Source of the DNA: Toxonevra muliebris
Taxonomy: Eukaryota; Arthropoda; Insecta; Diptera; Pallopteridae
Length of the DNA stretch: 64,000 nt
NCBI GenBank assembly: GCA_963691655.1
Contig: OY829329.1
Coordinates: 21,094,708-21,158,707 of the forward strand
Direction: 5' to 3'
Shown: positions 23,563 to 36,092 of the stretch, one piece after another
Numbering within the stretch: the first letter of the stretch is position 1
How the letters are laid out: each line of letters starts with the position of its first letter
Program-made: the position numbers and the translations under genes
The notes under the pieces: generated by a model
Database searches by the model: none
Told to the model about the DNA's origin: nothing
What the model saw: only the letters and a program-made list of their open reading frames with translations

Positions 23563-24455
23563 GCCCAGTGGGAGGAAATAGTGAGAGCTTTTTTACTAGA
23601 GGTAGCAATAAAGAAACGCTCTGTCTTCAAATTCTTATAGAAATAATGAATTTTTATAATGCTTTAGAAAGTTAAGGCAGATTCACCGACCGAATGGCGC
23701 ACTCTTGTTGTCTTTATATGACGAGTGCAGAAGGTACTCATTTAAGTTTTTTCTCTCTTATTCTCTCGCAAAAAATACAGCAACTGCATTTGGATGACAG
23801 TTTCCGTTTTCCTTATGCAGTTTTCGTTTTAATGTTGCCATCATTGAAAATTATCAATTCCATTCACATGATTCTTTTAATTTACAACAATGTATACAAA
23901 AAACTCCAATATGGCAGTTCCAGCTCAAAACTATATCTCAGTAAAAGAGAGAGAGAGTGCATTGCATTTTTCTCAAGCTCTTAATTCGAGAGAGTAAAAA
24001 AACGTCATATAAAAATTTTAATTTACAACAATGTGTACAAAAAACTCTAATATGGCAGTTCCATCTCAAAACTGTATCTTAGTAAAAGAGAAAAAGAGAG
24101 AGAAAGAGTGCAATGCATTTTTCTTAAACTCTCAATTTAAGAGAACACAAAACGTCATATAAAAAACCGTCAAGAGTGTGCTTTAGATGAAAAAAAGCTT
24201 TAGGTAAAAAAACGAAAGAGAAAGTGCTTTAGATATTAGCGGTGTGTTTAAAAGCTTTTTTGTTCTTAAGCTTTCTTGTTCTGCTTATTAAGAGCATTGA
24301 TGCACTGTGAAAAATATTATACTGCAAACGTTGCCATTACATCTTTGTGAACTTCAATTCCGCCCTATGCTTTATCTTTTTTGAAAAACTCCAAAACATT
24401 AATTTCTAACTAAAAATTCAAAGACTCGGCTCTCTTTCTGAAGCCCCCACTGGGT
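23563..24455. repeat. Dispersed repeat element bounded by CCCAGTGGG ends
   Basis: The left end, GCCCAGTGGGAGG at about 23563, is mirrored by CCCCCACTGGG near 24445. Inside, a ~145-bp segment is duplicated (about 23880-24015 and 24020-24160), sharing ATATGGCAGTTCC, AAAGAGAGAGAG and AACGTCATATAAAA. AAAGCTTT-type motifs follow. Related sequence occurs near 35750, 37550 and 61775. Confidence 0.6.
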
Positions 24456-25639
24456 TATCAGCGCATTTTGATAAATTTCCTCGACAATGTTAACTTCGTC
24501 GTTGCCATTTTCATACCTCTCATACTCTAAACGAAATTTATATTTGTAAATATGTTGATAAATAACGTGTTTTTCTTGATTTTTATTTTATTTTTATTTG
24601 CAAAAAAAAAAAAAAAATTTTTTTTTTTTTTTAGATTTTTTCATAAATATTTTTATCACATTCAAATGAGGCCAAAAAACGATTTGTGGCAACATTTTTT
24701 GTTTTTTTCTTTTTTGCACTGTGGTACAAGAATAATACAAACATTCTTTTCTTTTTCATATTTGATTTTTTTTTATTTTTTTTAAACATTTTTCCATGTT
24801 TCCCTGACTAGAATTTGATGATAATTTATGGCAAAATAAATGTATATACAAATATGTATTTGTATACCTACGAGTACGAGTATATGTGATTTTTTTTTTA
24901 TATATAACTTTATGTGTGTGTGTGTGTGTGCATATTTGTACAAAAACGTACAAAATACATTAGTATAATAAAATTATTGAATAATCATCATTTATGAAAA
25001 GTGCCTGTCTGTGACTAACTGACTGTGGCATGGAGCTGATAAGGAAAGTGGGTGGATTGTGGGTGTTGTAACATTCTTATTATAAGTATTTATGTTTCTG
25101 GTACATACTAAGCTTATTGAATATATTTTTTTTTTTTTTTTTTGTTAGCAGCAACATATTTTCAAATGTCAAAGAGTTCAATAGCATCGAAGCGTAGTCC
25201 TTGCAGCATGCAAACGATTTTCTTTGTATCGCTTTTCATTTATTGAATATGTAGGTAAAAAGTTTTTTTTTTTTGTTGTTGTTGTTGTCACCATCATCGT
25301 CGTCGTTCTTTATATTTAAATTTTAATTGGGTTGCATAAAATGTTTGGTTATAGAAATTCTATGCTCTATTTGAATTTTGTGTGTAGGTGAAATTTTATG
25401 TAGAAGTTAAGTTAGAAGAAAAAAATAAATTAAATTTGTTTAAGAAAATAGACTTACTAATTAAAACTGTAGTAATGTTGTATAGTCAAATGGCATTAAA
25501 ATGGGAAATGAAAATTTGATCATATTTGAACAACACTCAAAGTCTCCAATGAAGTCTTTAGTTACATACTTATGAAAATAATAAAAATGCATTACATATA
25601 TACTAAAAATGTGCTTTTGAGCCCATATAGACTGAACAA
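24456..25639 (+). other. Unique intron
   Basis: AT-rich with long poly-A/poly-T at about 24602-24632 and a (TG)n run at 24914-24930. No gene is seen. Confidence 0.6.
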
Positions 25640-26830
25640 GGGTTATTGCTATAGTGAGAGGGAGACAAGATCTCGAGTGCTTGAGAGAACAAAGGAGAAA
25701 GCATCAAACAACAGGAACCGGTGCACTCATTTACTCTTCAATCGTAGTGTTTGTTATTGGAACAAATGAATTGCTATTGTTTTTTTTCTAACTGTAGGTC
25801 CGCTCTCCTAATTTTACTTACTATCACATATACATATATATTTTGTACACACAACAAAAAAGAGAGCATCTTTCAGCAGGCGGCAGTGCTTCCATTTGTT
25901 CTTGAATAGTAGTGTTTAATATTTAAACAAATACATTGTTATTGTTTTTTTCTGACTGAAGCTCTCTCTTCTAATTTTACTTACTCTCACATATACATAT
26001 TTATTATGTACACACAACAAAGAAGAGAGCATCTTTCAGCAGGCAGCAGTGCTCTCATTTGCTCTTGAATCGTAGCGTTTATCATTTGAACAAATAAATT
26101 GTTATTGTTTTTTCTGACTGAAAGCTCTCTCTCTTAATTTTGTTTACTCTCACATATACATATATATTTTGTACACACAACAAAGAAGAGAGCATCAATC
26201 AGCAGGCAGCAGTGCTCTCATTTGCTCTTGAATCTTAGTGTTTATTATTTGAACAAATAAATTGTTATTGTTTTTTTCTGACTGAAAGCTCTCTCTCTTA
26301 ATTTTGTTTACTCTCACATATACATATATATTTTGTACACACAACAAAGAAGAGAGCATCAATCAGCAGGCAGCAGTGCTCTCATTTGCTCTTGAATCTT
26401 AGTGTTTATTATTTGAACAAATAAATTGTTATTGTTTTTTTCTGACTGAAAGCTCTCTCTCTTAATTTTGTTTACTCTCACATATACATATATATTTTGT
26501 ACACACAACAAAGAAGAGCGCATCAATCAGACGGCAGCAGTGCTTTCATTTACCCTCTCACCCAATCGTAGTGTTTATTATTTGAAGAAATTGTTATTGT
26601 TTTTTTCTGACTGTAAACTCTCTATTCTAATCTTATTTATTCTCACACACACACACAACAAAGAAGAGAGCATCAATCAGCAGGCAGCAGTGCTTTCATT
26701 TGCTCTTCAATCATAGTATATTATTTGAACAAATGAATTGTTATTGGTTTATTTTTTTACTGTAAGCTCCCTCTCCTAATTTTACTTACTCTCACATATA
26801 CATATTTATTTTGTGCACACATACTCGTGA
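25640..26830. repeat. 163-bp tandem array, about seven copies
   Basis: AGAGAGCATC or a close variant recurs at about 25863, 26026, 26189, 26353, 26517 and 26667 (spacings 163, 163, 164, 164, 150). Units contain CAGGCAGCAGTGCTCTCATT, TTGAACAAATAAATTGTT and CTCTCACATATACATAT. The central copies are nearly identical. Confidence 0.92.
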
Positions 26831-28399
26831 TCGATCGTTAATGTGTATCTATCGCAATACTTACTTCGCTTACCTTTTAATTAGGGTATTCACAAGCTAT
26901 CTTATTCGACGTCTTATTCTTTCACTTGTCATAAATTCTCTAATTTTTCATACAAAATTATACGGCATTACAATTATACAACAATTCTAAGGGGGGGAAA
27001 ATTAGAAATTCAAAAATCTCAAATTATAATAAATAATATTATTTTAAGGACATGAATAACTATCAAATAACTATATTTCGAACTTTTTCCACAAAAAAAA
27101 AAAAAGAAAAGAAAAACAAAAAAACTATTCAAGCATTTAATTCAACTTTGAAAATCACTTGCAGATAAATACTCATACACATACCGACACATACATACAT
27201 ATATAGATACTCGCAAGAGAAATGTAAAATAGATTTCAAGGATATTTAAGGAAGGAAATTACGATTTGTATGCGTTTTACTTTTGTACTGCCCGTCGCTC
27301 ACTTTTCCAATCTCTTGTTTCCTTTCAATTCTTTTACTAAATATTATTTGCAATGCTGCACTGCAGTATATGTGTAACATACATTTTGGCATAGAACAAC
27401 AACAAATAAAACAACGAGCTCAGGTTCTTCTATATATATATATATATACATATAGATCATTTTACATACACAATGGGAAGTGAATGTGGTTCCTGCTGAT
27501 GGTGATGGTTGGTTGCCAGCTTCAACTATTGTCGTTATTGTTGTTACTGCTTGCTGCTTGCTGCTAGTGCAGTGTCAATTGTTATGCAACTTTGATTTTA
27601 GCCCACAAGCATTTTTGGCAACAGAAGTTTCAAAAAGTAGCAGCAGCAGGAACAGCAAATCGATAGAAATGATATTTTTTTTCTTCTACTTCTTACATAC
27701 ACACACCCAAACACCCAAATGCACACACCCAAACACACATATGCACATACATAGTTTCGTTCCAAAAAACTTAATCCCAACGCCAAAATTCCGATAAATC
27801 GCTATTATTTTATATATATATGTTCGTGTGCAAGTGTTTGTGTTTTTGTTGTTGTAATATTTGATGATATTTTGAGCCACATTTGCGGTGCTTGGCATTT
27901 CCTACTTTTGGGGTTTTCAATTTTGTATACTTCGCTCGCCTTTATGTTGCTTCTCATCTTCCTGTTTTCTCTCACTCTCTCTCTCTGCCTCTCTTGTTCT
28001 CTCTGTCATTATCGCTTTCTCATACGCCTTTCCTCTTGTTGTGTTGTTGTCATCGCATGTTGACACATGGCGTGTTAGCGGAAATACCCTTTTGACTTTA
28101 TTGCTATAAAGTTTTTTGTTGGGTTCTCTTGGCAGTGTGGTTGTTGTTGTTGTTGCTGTTGCTATTTTAAGTTTTAAGTAATTTTTTTTCTTCTTCTTTT
28201 AGAACCGATGATAGAAGTTTTTGTTTTTGCTTTTTTTTTATTCGTTTTATACCTTTATAAATTCAAACTCGTATTTAGTTCAATATAATCATAAGTTTTA
28301 TCATGTCAAAATCGTGCTGCTCTTCTTCTTAATGTTTTGTTTTTACTTTTCTATAAATTTTTATTTTAACTTATTTCTGTTGTTGTTGTTCTTGAGTAT
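26831..28399 (+). other. Unique intron
   Basis: AT-rich with TATA, CACA and CT simple repeats. An open frame at 27480-27797 reads as a hydrophobic then low-complexity peptide; it has no recognised family and lacks support as a gene. Confidence 0.55.
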
Positions 28400-29516
28400 T
28401 TTTTAAGTTCTCTGACCTAGGGATGTGCAATTGTGGTCGTGCAAGCTGTGGATATTGTTGTTGTGTGGGAGAAAAAGAGCTACTGGGAGAGAGTAGGTAT
28501 AAGTGTGTTGTGTATTCAAGAGAGTGAAGAAGAGAGTATCAGTTAATAACAGTACTCTGGTTTACACCACAATCGTGGTATTTATTCTTTATAACTGTAA
28601 GCTATGTAAGCTTTCTCTCTCTCTCTCTCTCTTTATTTAGCACTTACACACTCAAATGTGTGATATCGACAATGTCTTTACACTGTACACACTTACTAAC
28701 TGTTTCCGTTCGTCTATTATCTTGCACTCCTTGATTAGTTGATGTTGAGTGCTAAAAGCTCTTTCAAGAGACTGAAGAATCATTAACATATCGTACATTG
28801 ATTACAAAACCGTTATTGCACAAAGTCCCTCTCTTGAGTTATAAATATTTCCCTACATAGCAAAGAAAACTTCATACTCTCTTTTAGACATTAAACAATC
28901 AAAATTAAAGCTTGACCCATGGGGTTTTTTGTATTACACTTAGTTCGACGACGCAAAACTGATGACGTTGACAATTGGAAATCGCCCAAATTTGTTATAT
29001 TGACGATTTGGATTATGAATGGGATTCAAAAATTATTTTTCAATGAATTCATTACACAAATGCCTTTATTATTCGAGGGACAGGCACAACTTTAATGGAT
29101 GCGAATGTTCGGCCTATGCTCTCAGTGGACTTTTGTGCCATAATATGCAATAGTAATGGACCTAGACTTTTAAACTGAGGCTTACCTTGGAACTTACTTA
29201 AACAAAATTTAAAGCATTCAATCTTTATTTCGGAAGAGAAACTTCTGATAGGTGAAAGAAAGATCGCGACCAAATCTAGCGAACAAAATCCGAGCATTTC
29301 GAAGAGTGTTTAAAACTTTTTTACAACGATTTGTATGGAGTATGTAGTGAGAAAATGGAAAGAGCAGAATACTACATCAAGTGGCATTTGGTCTAACTTG
29401 GGGATCGAAGAATAGTATTGGACTAAACTCTAGTTGGGATACAAAGAGAAGTAAAGCAGAAAAGATCACCCAAAAAAAACTTTTGGATCTAATTTGGACA
29501 GCACTTGAATTTTTTT
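28400..29516. other. Repeat-rich intron, unassigned
   Basis: GAGAG-rich sequence around 28470-28650 resembles single degenerate copies of the 163-bp array unit (a serial AGAGAGTATC, then a TTTATT motif). The rest has no recognised gene. Confidence 0.45.
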
Positions 29517-29760
29517 CCGAAGTGAAACTTCTTTAGCGGGGGTGTGAATTGAAAATTTTGCAATGAAATCGAGCTTTCATTACACTCAAACGGAACTAAT
29601 AAGAAACGAAGTTTTGTCAGTGTTTGGCGCACGGAGTCATATCTGGATCGGCTACATACAATCAAGCAGAGAGTCGGCTTTTCGCAGTTTTATCTCATGT
29701 GCTTTTATGACAACTTGATTTCATATAACTGAACTTTCCTCTCTTGTGTTATATACGTGT
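29517..29760. repeat. Left copy of an inverted dispersed repeat
   Basis: GAAACTTCTTTAGCGGG and the following ~90 bp match, in reverse complement, the sequence at about 32085-32185. The next part (ACATACAATCAAGCAGAGAG, then CTTTCCTCTCTTGTGTTATA) matches sequence at 31810-31985 and 43440-43650. Confidence 0.65.
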
Positions 29761-30114
29761 ACTATATCGTGTTTGTGTCTATAAGTGTAGAGAGTAACAA
29801 ACAACAAAAGAGAACCAACAACAAAATAAAAAGAAGAAGACTAGACAGAAGAAAAAATTCAACAGAATAATAATTTTCAAATAAACGACACATAATTTTA
29901 TTGTTTTTTTTTATTTTAATATTTGAGTCGGAAAGATTGAATGCCATGCATGCCAAGTTATACTGAATCTGTCTTAGACCAGACTTTTTTGTTTGGTATG
30001 AAATAAGGCATTAATTTCTAAAAGTAATATAGAGAGGCAATCGAAACTTATGAAAGCTATCTAACATTCATACCTAAATTCGAGCTTCAGCGTCGTTTAT
30101 CTGTCAAATATCTC

Positions 30115-30325
30115 TTATTCGCATTCAAAAATAAGCAATTTTAGCAAATAACCAACTTTTCATTAGAAAAACAATAACCTTTATCGGTTTTACAATTTTT
30201 ATAGTAGATAGGCATCAGATTGACTTTATTTCTTATACTAAATTAAAATGGAGGCCTCGAATCTCAAGCTCGCAAACATAATCAATTACGATTGTCAATT
30301 AGTCACGTAGTATAAGTTCGAAGTT
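30115..30325. repeat. Left arm of a 3.5-kb inverted repeat structure
   Basis: AATTAAAATGGAGGC, followed by AGCTCGCAAACATAAT and flanking sequence, matches the reverse complement of 33425-33640 at an estimated four bases in five. The GAGAGC/TTAACGAAAG-rich stretch at 30690-30840 is likewise mirrored by 33315-33420. Confidence 0.7.
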
Positions 30326-30901
30326 CTACCAAAGACAATTAATATAAGGATGAGAGCGGCTCACTCAGTACATTCAAAAATAACAACAACAAAATTGTCT
30401 GATCAACATGAAAGCTTTTGTCTTTGCTTTTGTGCTTTCAATGAGAGAAAGCTTTATTCATTATTCACACGTAAATTGCATTAAAAGCTTTATTTTTCCT
30501 ACTCATGCTCTTGCCATTATTTCTCTCGTTTCCACGCTCTTTTTATTTAACGCGCACACTGCGCTCTCAAAGCTTTAATCGGAATCTTCGGAAAATTTCA
30601 CTTAAACTTTAGCTGCGACATTGATTTGTTTGACAGTAACTCATTATTATATTATATTGTCTTTGATTCCACCTTAGTATGTTCGCAGCTTAATGAGAGC
30701 TTTGGAAGTGAGAGTAAAAATGAGAACTTAACGAGAGCATAAGCATTGAGAATGAAAAATGAACACTTAACGAAAGGTTAGTCAGAAAATAAAAAATGAG
30801 AGCACAACGAGAGCTTAGGCAGAGAGAATAAAAAGTGAGTTCAAACTGGAACTGCTTGAGTTTTTTTTGTTTTTTTTTTTTTTGAAATTTATTATATATA
30901 T

Positions 30902-31020
30902 CTATGGCCATACGTTGACACCTCGTAAGTAGTTTTTCACTACGTTTGCAAGAAATGTCAAAAATGCTATAAATGAATATAAATAATATGTACAAATTGG
31001 TTTTAAATAATTTTAAATAA
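30902..31020 (+). mobile_element. Diverged partial copy of the 4-bp-TSD MITE
   Basis: CTATGGCCATACGTTGACA and what follows align with the left end of the element at 42838, including the inner AAATTGGTTTTAAATAA. The other terminal repeat is not found. Confidence 0.65.
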
Positions 31021-31799
31021 TAAAAAAAAACCTAAAACTTGAAGCCGCTACACATTAAAGATGTAAAACGTCTTTACGTATTTTAAATTCATATCCGCCG
31101 CGTGTACACAGAGTTTTTTTTTCTGCCGATACTCTCGGCATTTATCAGCGCTTGTTTTAAGGATTGATTAAAGTTTACGCTTTATGTAAATTGTGAGGTT
31201 ATACACTTGATCTATGAATAATAACGATTAAGAAATCGAATTAGCTAGTTTTTGATAATTAGAAAATATTTAAGTACATACTTACAATGTTTATTTCCAA
31301 TATTTTCTCCAGTTGAAGAATTATCTACCATATTCATTTTATATTTGGGACATTCTTCGTCAACAAGGACAGACCCATAAACAAAAATTGGTTTGACCGG
31401 TATAAAAGATTTCTACGTTCGTGTAGTTTAAAATGTTCAAAAATTGTGATTAAGTTCGGGAATTGAAAAATATTTTCAAGAATTAAAAAATAAAATGTAC
31501 TTGAATAATTCTGAAACTCTGTATCTAAAAGTTTTTGGGGTCACTGATTACGAATCTGAAATTATTTTTCAGAAATTCAAAATGGTGGATCCGAAATGGC
31601 GGAAATTTTTTTTTAAATTGATTATTTTTGCTTGAAACTTCTTGCTTGTGGGTTTTTGGGGTCACTGATTACGAATCTGAAGTTCCTTTTTCAAGGTTTT
31701 TTGGCGCACACGAAATTCAGGCGACCCCCCTCTGTTGAAGTTTTTTTCTTCCACTTTCTATTTTCTGAATGATACTCTTTATTTCTGTTGATACTCTTT

Positions 31800-31985
31800 G
31801 CACTTTTTAGTACACGTACACCATATAACACATGAGAGAAAAGTTCAGCTACATGCAATCAAGCTCTCTCACTGAAGGACATGAGATAAAAATGCGAGAA
31901 GTCAACTCTCTACTTGATTATAATGTAGCCGATCTCCATATGACCTCGTTTGCTAAACACTAACAACCGTATAATTTCGTTTATT
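31800..31985. repeat. Dispersed repeat copy
   Basis: Shares ACATGAGAGAAAAGTTCAGC, ATGCAATCAAGC, then CCATATGACCTCGTTTGCTA with the segment at 43440-43650. It is inverted relative to part of 29610-29760. Confidence 0.6.
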
Positions 31986-32238
31986 ATTATACCTGGTTTT
32001 CACTATGTCAAATTCAATGGAAACATGTTGGCAAATTTTATATAGGAAATTCTGTCTTTGACATGGAAGATGACATAGTTAAAATCAGGCATTAGTTTCG
32101 AATGAACGCAATGAAAGCTCGTTTCCATTGTAATTTTCCGTCCAAAAACTTTCAATACACATTCCCGCTAAAGAAGTTTCAAAAATATTTTTGGAACTAT
32201 TTTTTTCTTATTTTAAACTTGATAAAAATTTATTGCGA

Positions 32239-32528
32239 TTTAGTCAAACATACTTGGAAACGCTGAAATGGGAAGTGCTACCCCACCCGCCGTATTCTCC
32301 AGACATTGCTCCTTCTGATTACCACTTGTTCCGATCGATAACACATGGCCTGACTGAACTTCCTGCCTGGAGTGCCTGGAGCACTTCCGTTCTTTCGAAG
32401 AACTCAGAAAATGGGTCGATTCGTGGATAGCCTCAAAAGATGAGGAGTTCTTAAGACGTGGAATCCGTATGCTACCAGAAAGATGGGAAAAGGTTGTGGC
32501 TAACGATGGACAATACTTTAAAGAATAA
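32239..32528 (+). pseudogene. Mariner transposase C-terminal relic, frameshifted
   Basis: The fragment encodes the C-terminal third of a mariner (Tc1/mariner superfamily, DD34D class) transposase. It begins near TYLETLKWEV and includes HPPYSPDIAPSDYHLFRS, where the D of PSDYH is the third catalytic aspartate (family knowledge). After HGLTE the frame is broken by about 20 inserted bases around 32362-32381. The second frame then resumes at HFRSFEELRKW and ends DGQYF plus two residues and a stop at 32528. The N-terminal DNA-binding domain and the first two catalytic aspartates are absent, so the element is dead. It lies inside the large inverted structure and 145 bp before a complete MITE. No terminal inverted repeat of the original mariner was identified. 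Confidence 0.92.
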
Positions 32529-32673
32529 ATTTATAATCACTTTTCACAATAAATGTCCAAATTACGAAAAAAATACGAGTTTATACATTCATACTTCCAA
32601 TACATTCGAGCAGTCAACTTCTATAGAGAGAGAGAGAGAGCTCTATTCTATTTCTACTGTATGAAGAGTATAT

Positions 32674-32931
32674 CGATGGTCATACGTTGACCCCTCGTAG
32701 GTACTTTTTCACCACTTTTGAAAGACAAGACAATAACGCAATAAATCTCTATAAACAATATATTAAAATAAGTTTAAAATTATGCAAAATAATTCCAAAA
32801 ACATTTTTTTCTTATTTAAAATGATTTAAAAACAAATTTTACATATTCCTTATATTTATTTACTGCTTTTTTTTTCGTCTCTTCCAAAAGTGGTGAAAAA
32901 CTACATACGAGGGGTCAACGTATGACCATCG
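32674..32931. mobile_element. 258-bp MITE with terminal inverted repeats and ATAT target duplication
   Basis: Both ends read CGATGGTCATACGTTGACC inward, followed by CCTCGTA, and are near-perfect inverted repeats of ~45 bp ending near CCACTTTTG. It is flanked by ATAT at 32670-32673 and 32932-32935. It has no coding capacity. A second copy lies at 42838-43114 in the opposite orientation. Confidence 0.93.
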
Positions 32932-33424
32932 ATATGCAAACTTCTATAGAGAAAGAGAGAGAGAGAGAGAGAGATAGCTCTATTCTATTTCTACCATATG
33001 AAGAGTATATAGAATTTCGTAACAGAGCGAGCACCATTTTATATTCTCTTTTGGCTCTTCTACAACAAACACAAAAACTATTGTATATTGATATTTCACA
33101 GTTAGCATAAGAATTGTTGTATTTTAGGCACTCATGCTTTGTTGTTTGTGTTCGTAAGTGTGTGTTTTTCTTTTCTTTGATCACATTTCATTGTGTTGTT
33201 GTTGCCTGGTTGTCGAAATCATTTCATTGCCCATTTTTGAGGTGAATTTCACCAACAAACATTTTTACTCTACCTCTCTCGATACACACACACACACACA
33301 CACATACAGTTATTTTTTACATAAGCTTTCGTTGAGTTCTCACTTTTATTCTCACTGATTAAGCGCTCGTTGTGTTCTCATTTTTTCTTCTCACTGCTTA
33401 AGCTTTCGTTAAGCTTCGAATATA

Positions 33425-33640
33425 CGAAGGTAGTATTTCGAATTTGGACTGCGTGAATAAACGATTGTAATTAATTATGCTTGCGAGCTTTAAGATTTGA
33501 AGCCTCCATTTTAATTCAGTATGGAAGTTAAGTCAGTCTCATGCCTACTCTTAAAATTATAAGACCGATAACGGTTAGAAAATGCTATAGTTTTCATTAA
33601 ATAAATAGTTATTCTTAATAAAAAGACAAGTGTTTTATCA
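33425..33640. repeat. Right arm of the 3.5-kb inverted repeat structure
   Basis: Reverse complement of 30115-30325, including the mirrored GCCTCCATTTTAATT and the GATAACGGTTAGAAA stretch. It encloses the mariner relic and MITE between the arms. Confidence 0.7.
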
Positions 33641-33695
33641 TTTAGTTCATTTTTGCAAAGAGAGCTTTATTCTATATATATATTTTGTTGTGAAT

Positions 33696-33832
33696 ATATG
33701 TGACGTGGAATAGAGAAACGAGGAAGGAGATTAACGACCAATCATTCCGGCATCTGAGAATTGCCGTCAAACCTAAAAGTTGTTTTTTTTTTTTTTTTTG
33801 GCATTAACCTTTCTCTATTCCACGTCACATAT
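33696..33832. mobile_element. 137-bp element with 23-bp terminal inverted repeats
   Basis: ATATGTGACGTGGAATAGAG plus three more bases at the left end is the exact reverse complement of the right end at 33810-33832. A poly-T tract of ~18 lies inside. No clear target duplication is visible, so it may be a MITE or another hairpin-forming repeat. Confidence 0.7.
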
Positions 33833-34192
33833 GGCATTTCTGTTTTTATATTTGCTGAGATGAATTTCGACACCAGGAATTTTCGCCTTATCGCGCGTAA
33901 AGAAGTTTCATTTCAAAAACTAGAAGAGAGTGCAACATTGGGCCACTTTTATACTAGGCATAAGGACATGAAATACCATATAAAAATTTTCCTTCTCAAT
34001 TTTAAAATCACTTAAGTGTGAGTAATGAATTTTTCTACATTCTAGGAATTGAAAATGTGTAACTATCGGTTAGAGATTAAAGTTTAATCCAGTATTTATT
34101 AATATCCTTCTATGTGCTGCTTGAATGGATAACCAACATTGAACCTTTGACCTAATTTTTCATAAAGCATAAATAATTTAACACCCTTCCCC

Positions 34193-34238
<46 letters not shown>

Positions 34239-35747
34239 AAAATCATTTTTGTTTCCTGTTTTTGTGAGCGCATGATTTCAATTTCAATTAAGCAATAAAT
34301 TATTTCATAGTAAAGCACTAAAAAATTATATAAAAAAAAAGAAACACATTGAAAAACTAAATACTTCAGTTCATACATGCATAAATACTTCACTGCATAT
34401 TTACAACCGAAAAACCAAAAAACGAGCGAACCAACAAATCATTGAAAGCCATTATGACTAAACTATATTAGTTGTGTAGTTAAAATGCTTTCATCTAAAT
34501 TTTACTACAATTTTCAAAAATTACTTTTTTATTCACAAGTTGTTGTAGTTTTATTAACACTTTTGTTTGTGTGTGTGTGTGTGTTTTTTATATGTTCAAA
34601 CATAGTAAAAATTGCAAAAGTTCATCAGCAAAAAATAAAAAATTGCAAAAAAAAAAAAAAACAAAAATATTTTTAAAACGAAATTGGCTTTGAATGTCCT
34701 CGAGAATGATTCTCACAACGAATAATAACCACTTTGGAAAAGTTAGCGCTCCTGCCTCTTCATATGCCTCTCTTCTCGGGTTAACTGCCTCTACTATCTG
34801 TCGCTTAACGTATTGATAAGTTTTTACTTCGCGTTGAGTTTTTTTTTTTTTTTTTTTTTTTTTGGGACATTTTTATATGCCTGGCATGCCATGGCCAATT
34901 TGTAATCTAAACAACATCACCACTTTACAAAAACAAAGCAGCTAAAAAAAAAAAGGTAGAAACAGAAATAAAAAACTAAAATGAAAAAATTATATTTTCC
35001 AATGAAAATATAGAAAGAAAAAGAAAAAAAAGTCAACGAGAAGACGAAAAAAGTTAAAACTAAAAATGGCACATAAAACGTGAGCAACAACAACTGGCGG
35101 AAAAATGGCGAAAATTATATAACACACAAGGTTGCTGCTGCTCCTGTCCCTGCTGTTGGTTGAAATTTTTTTTGGCAGTTTGGCACATGTAAACGTAAAT
35201 TTAATGTTAACCTAATAAAATGAAATCAAGTTAGAGTTGGGAACGCGAGGAGAAGAGAACGGAAGATGGAATTGGGAAAACATGGTGAAGTTAGTAGATT
35301 CGATTTGGAGATGAGCAGAAGGGGTATAGAGCTTCTGTAGAACTTAGGTCATTGAACTATTCCTATGAGGAAAAGAAAAAAGAAAGAAGAATTTTATGTT
35401 GCCCCAAAACTTTTTAGTTCCTTTAAAGAATTTAAGAAGTTCAAGAAGAAGAATAGAATGAACAGAACTCATCCTCAAAACATCACTACAAAGGAGGAGG
35501 CACCTTCTTCGGTTAAAAACTGGATTAAAACAGAGGTAGAATCTACTCTATTTTTTAATTTTTTTAAACCTGGTCAACTTATTTTCTTGCGGTAAGCTAA
35601 AAAATTCTACACCCTCTAAAATTCAGAATTTTTTTTTTTTAATTTTTTTAATTAGGTACTAAACTTTTTAATTGAAGATATATAAAAAATGTGTTTTGAA
35701 AATTTCTAAATTTGATCATAGCATCTAGTACCGGGCTAAAAAGAGTT
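33833..35747 (+). other. Unique intron
   Basis: AT-rich, with an (AT)n microsatellite at about 34197-34231 and long poly-T near 34839-34863. A 76-codon open frame at 35365-35595 is lysine-rich and not recognised. Confidence 0.55.
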
Positions 35748-36092
35748 AAAGCGGATTCACCTGCTGAGTGAATCCTCTCTTTTCATTTTTTTATGCGCTC
35801 TCTTAAATTGAGAGCGCAAAAACTTCATATAAAAGTGAAACTGAAAGAGAGTGAGGCACTTGGTTTTGCACTAAAAAAGCTTTAGTGCTGACAAAAGCTT
35901 TAGCACTAAAGAAAGCTTTAGCTCTAAAAAAAAGCTTTAACACTAAAAAAAACGTGTCCCCTGAAAAATGTGTGAAAAAAAGAGACAGCGATAACTGAAC
36001 AGCTTTCTTTTAATACAACAGAGCTTTAAGCTTTTTTTTTGCCCATTTGATAATCACTACTTAAAACTTACTTCTCCCAGTGGGATTTATAT
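35748..36092. repeat. Dispersed GAGAGC/AAAGCTTT repeat copy with hairpin
   Basis: GCGGATTCACCTGCTGAGTG, then a perfect hairpin GCGCTCTC-TTAAATT-GAGAGCGC at about 35794-35818. Several AAAGCTTTAG motifs follow, and it ends CCCAGTGGG. Same family as 23563-24455 and 61775-62121. Confidence 0.62.

Noticed and set aside
27480..27797. 105-codon plus-strand frame with a hydrophobic stretch
   Set aside because: Looks like a signal-anchor by composition only (GTT/GCT triplets), followed by CA-repeat-derived residues.
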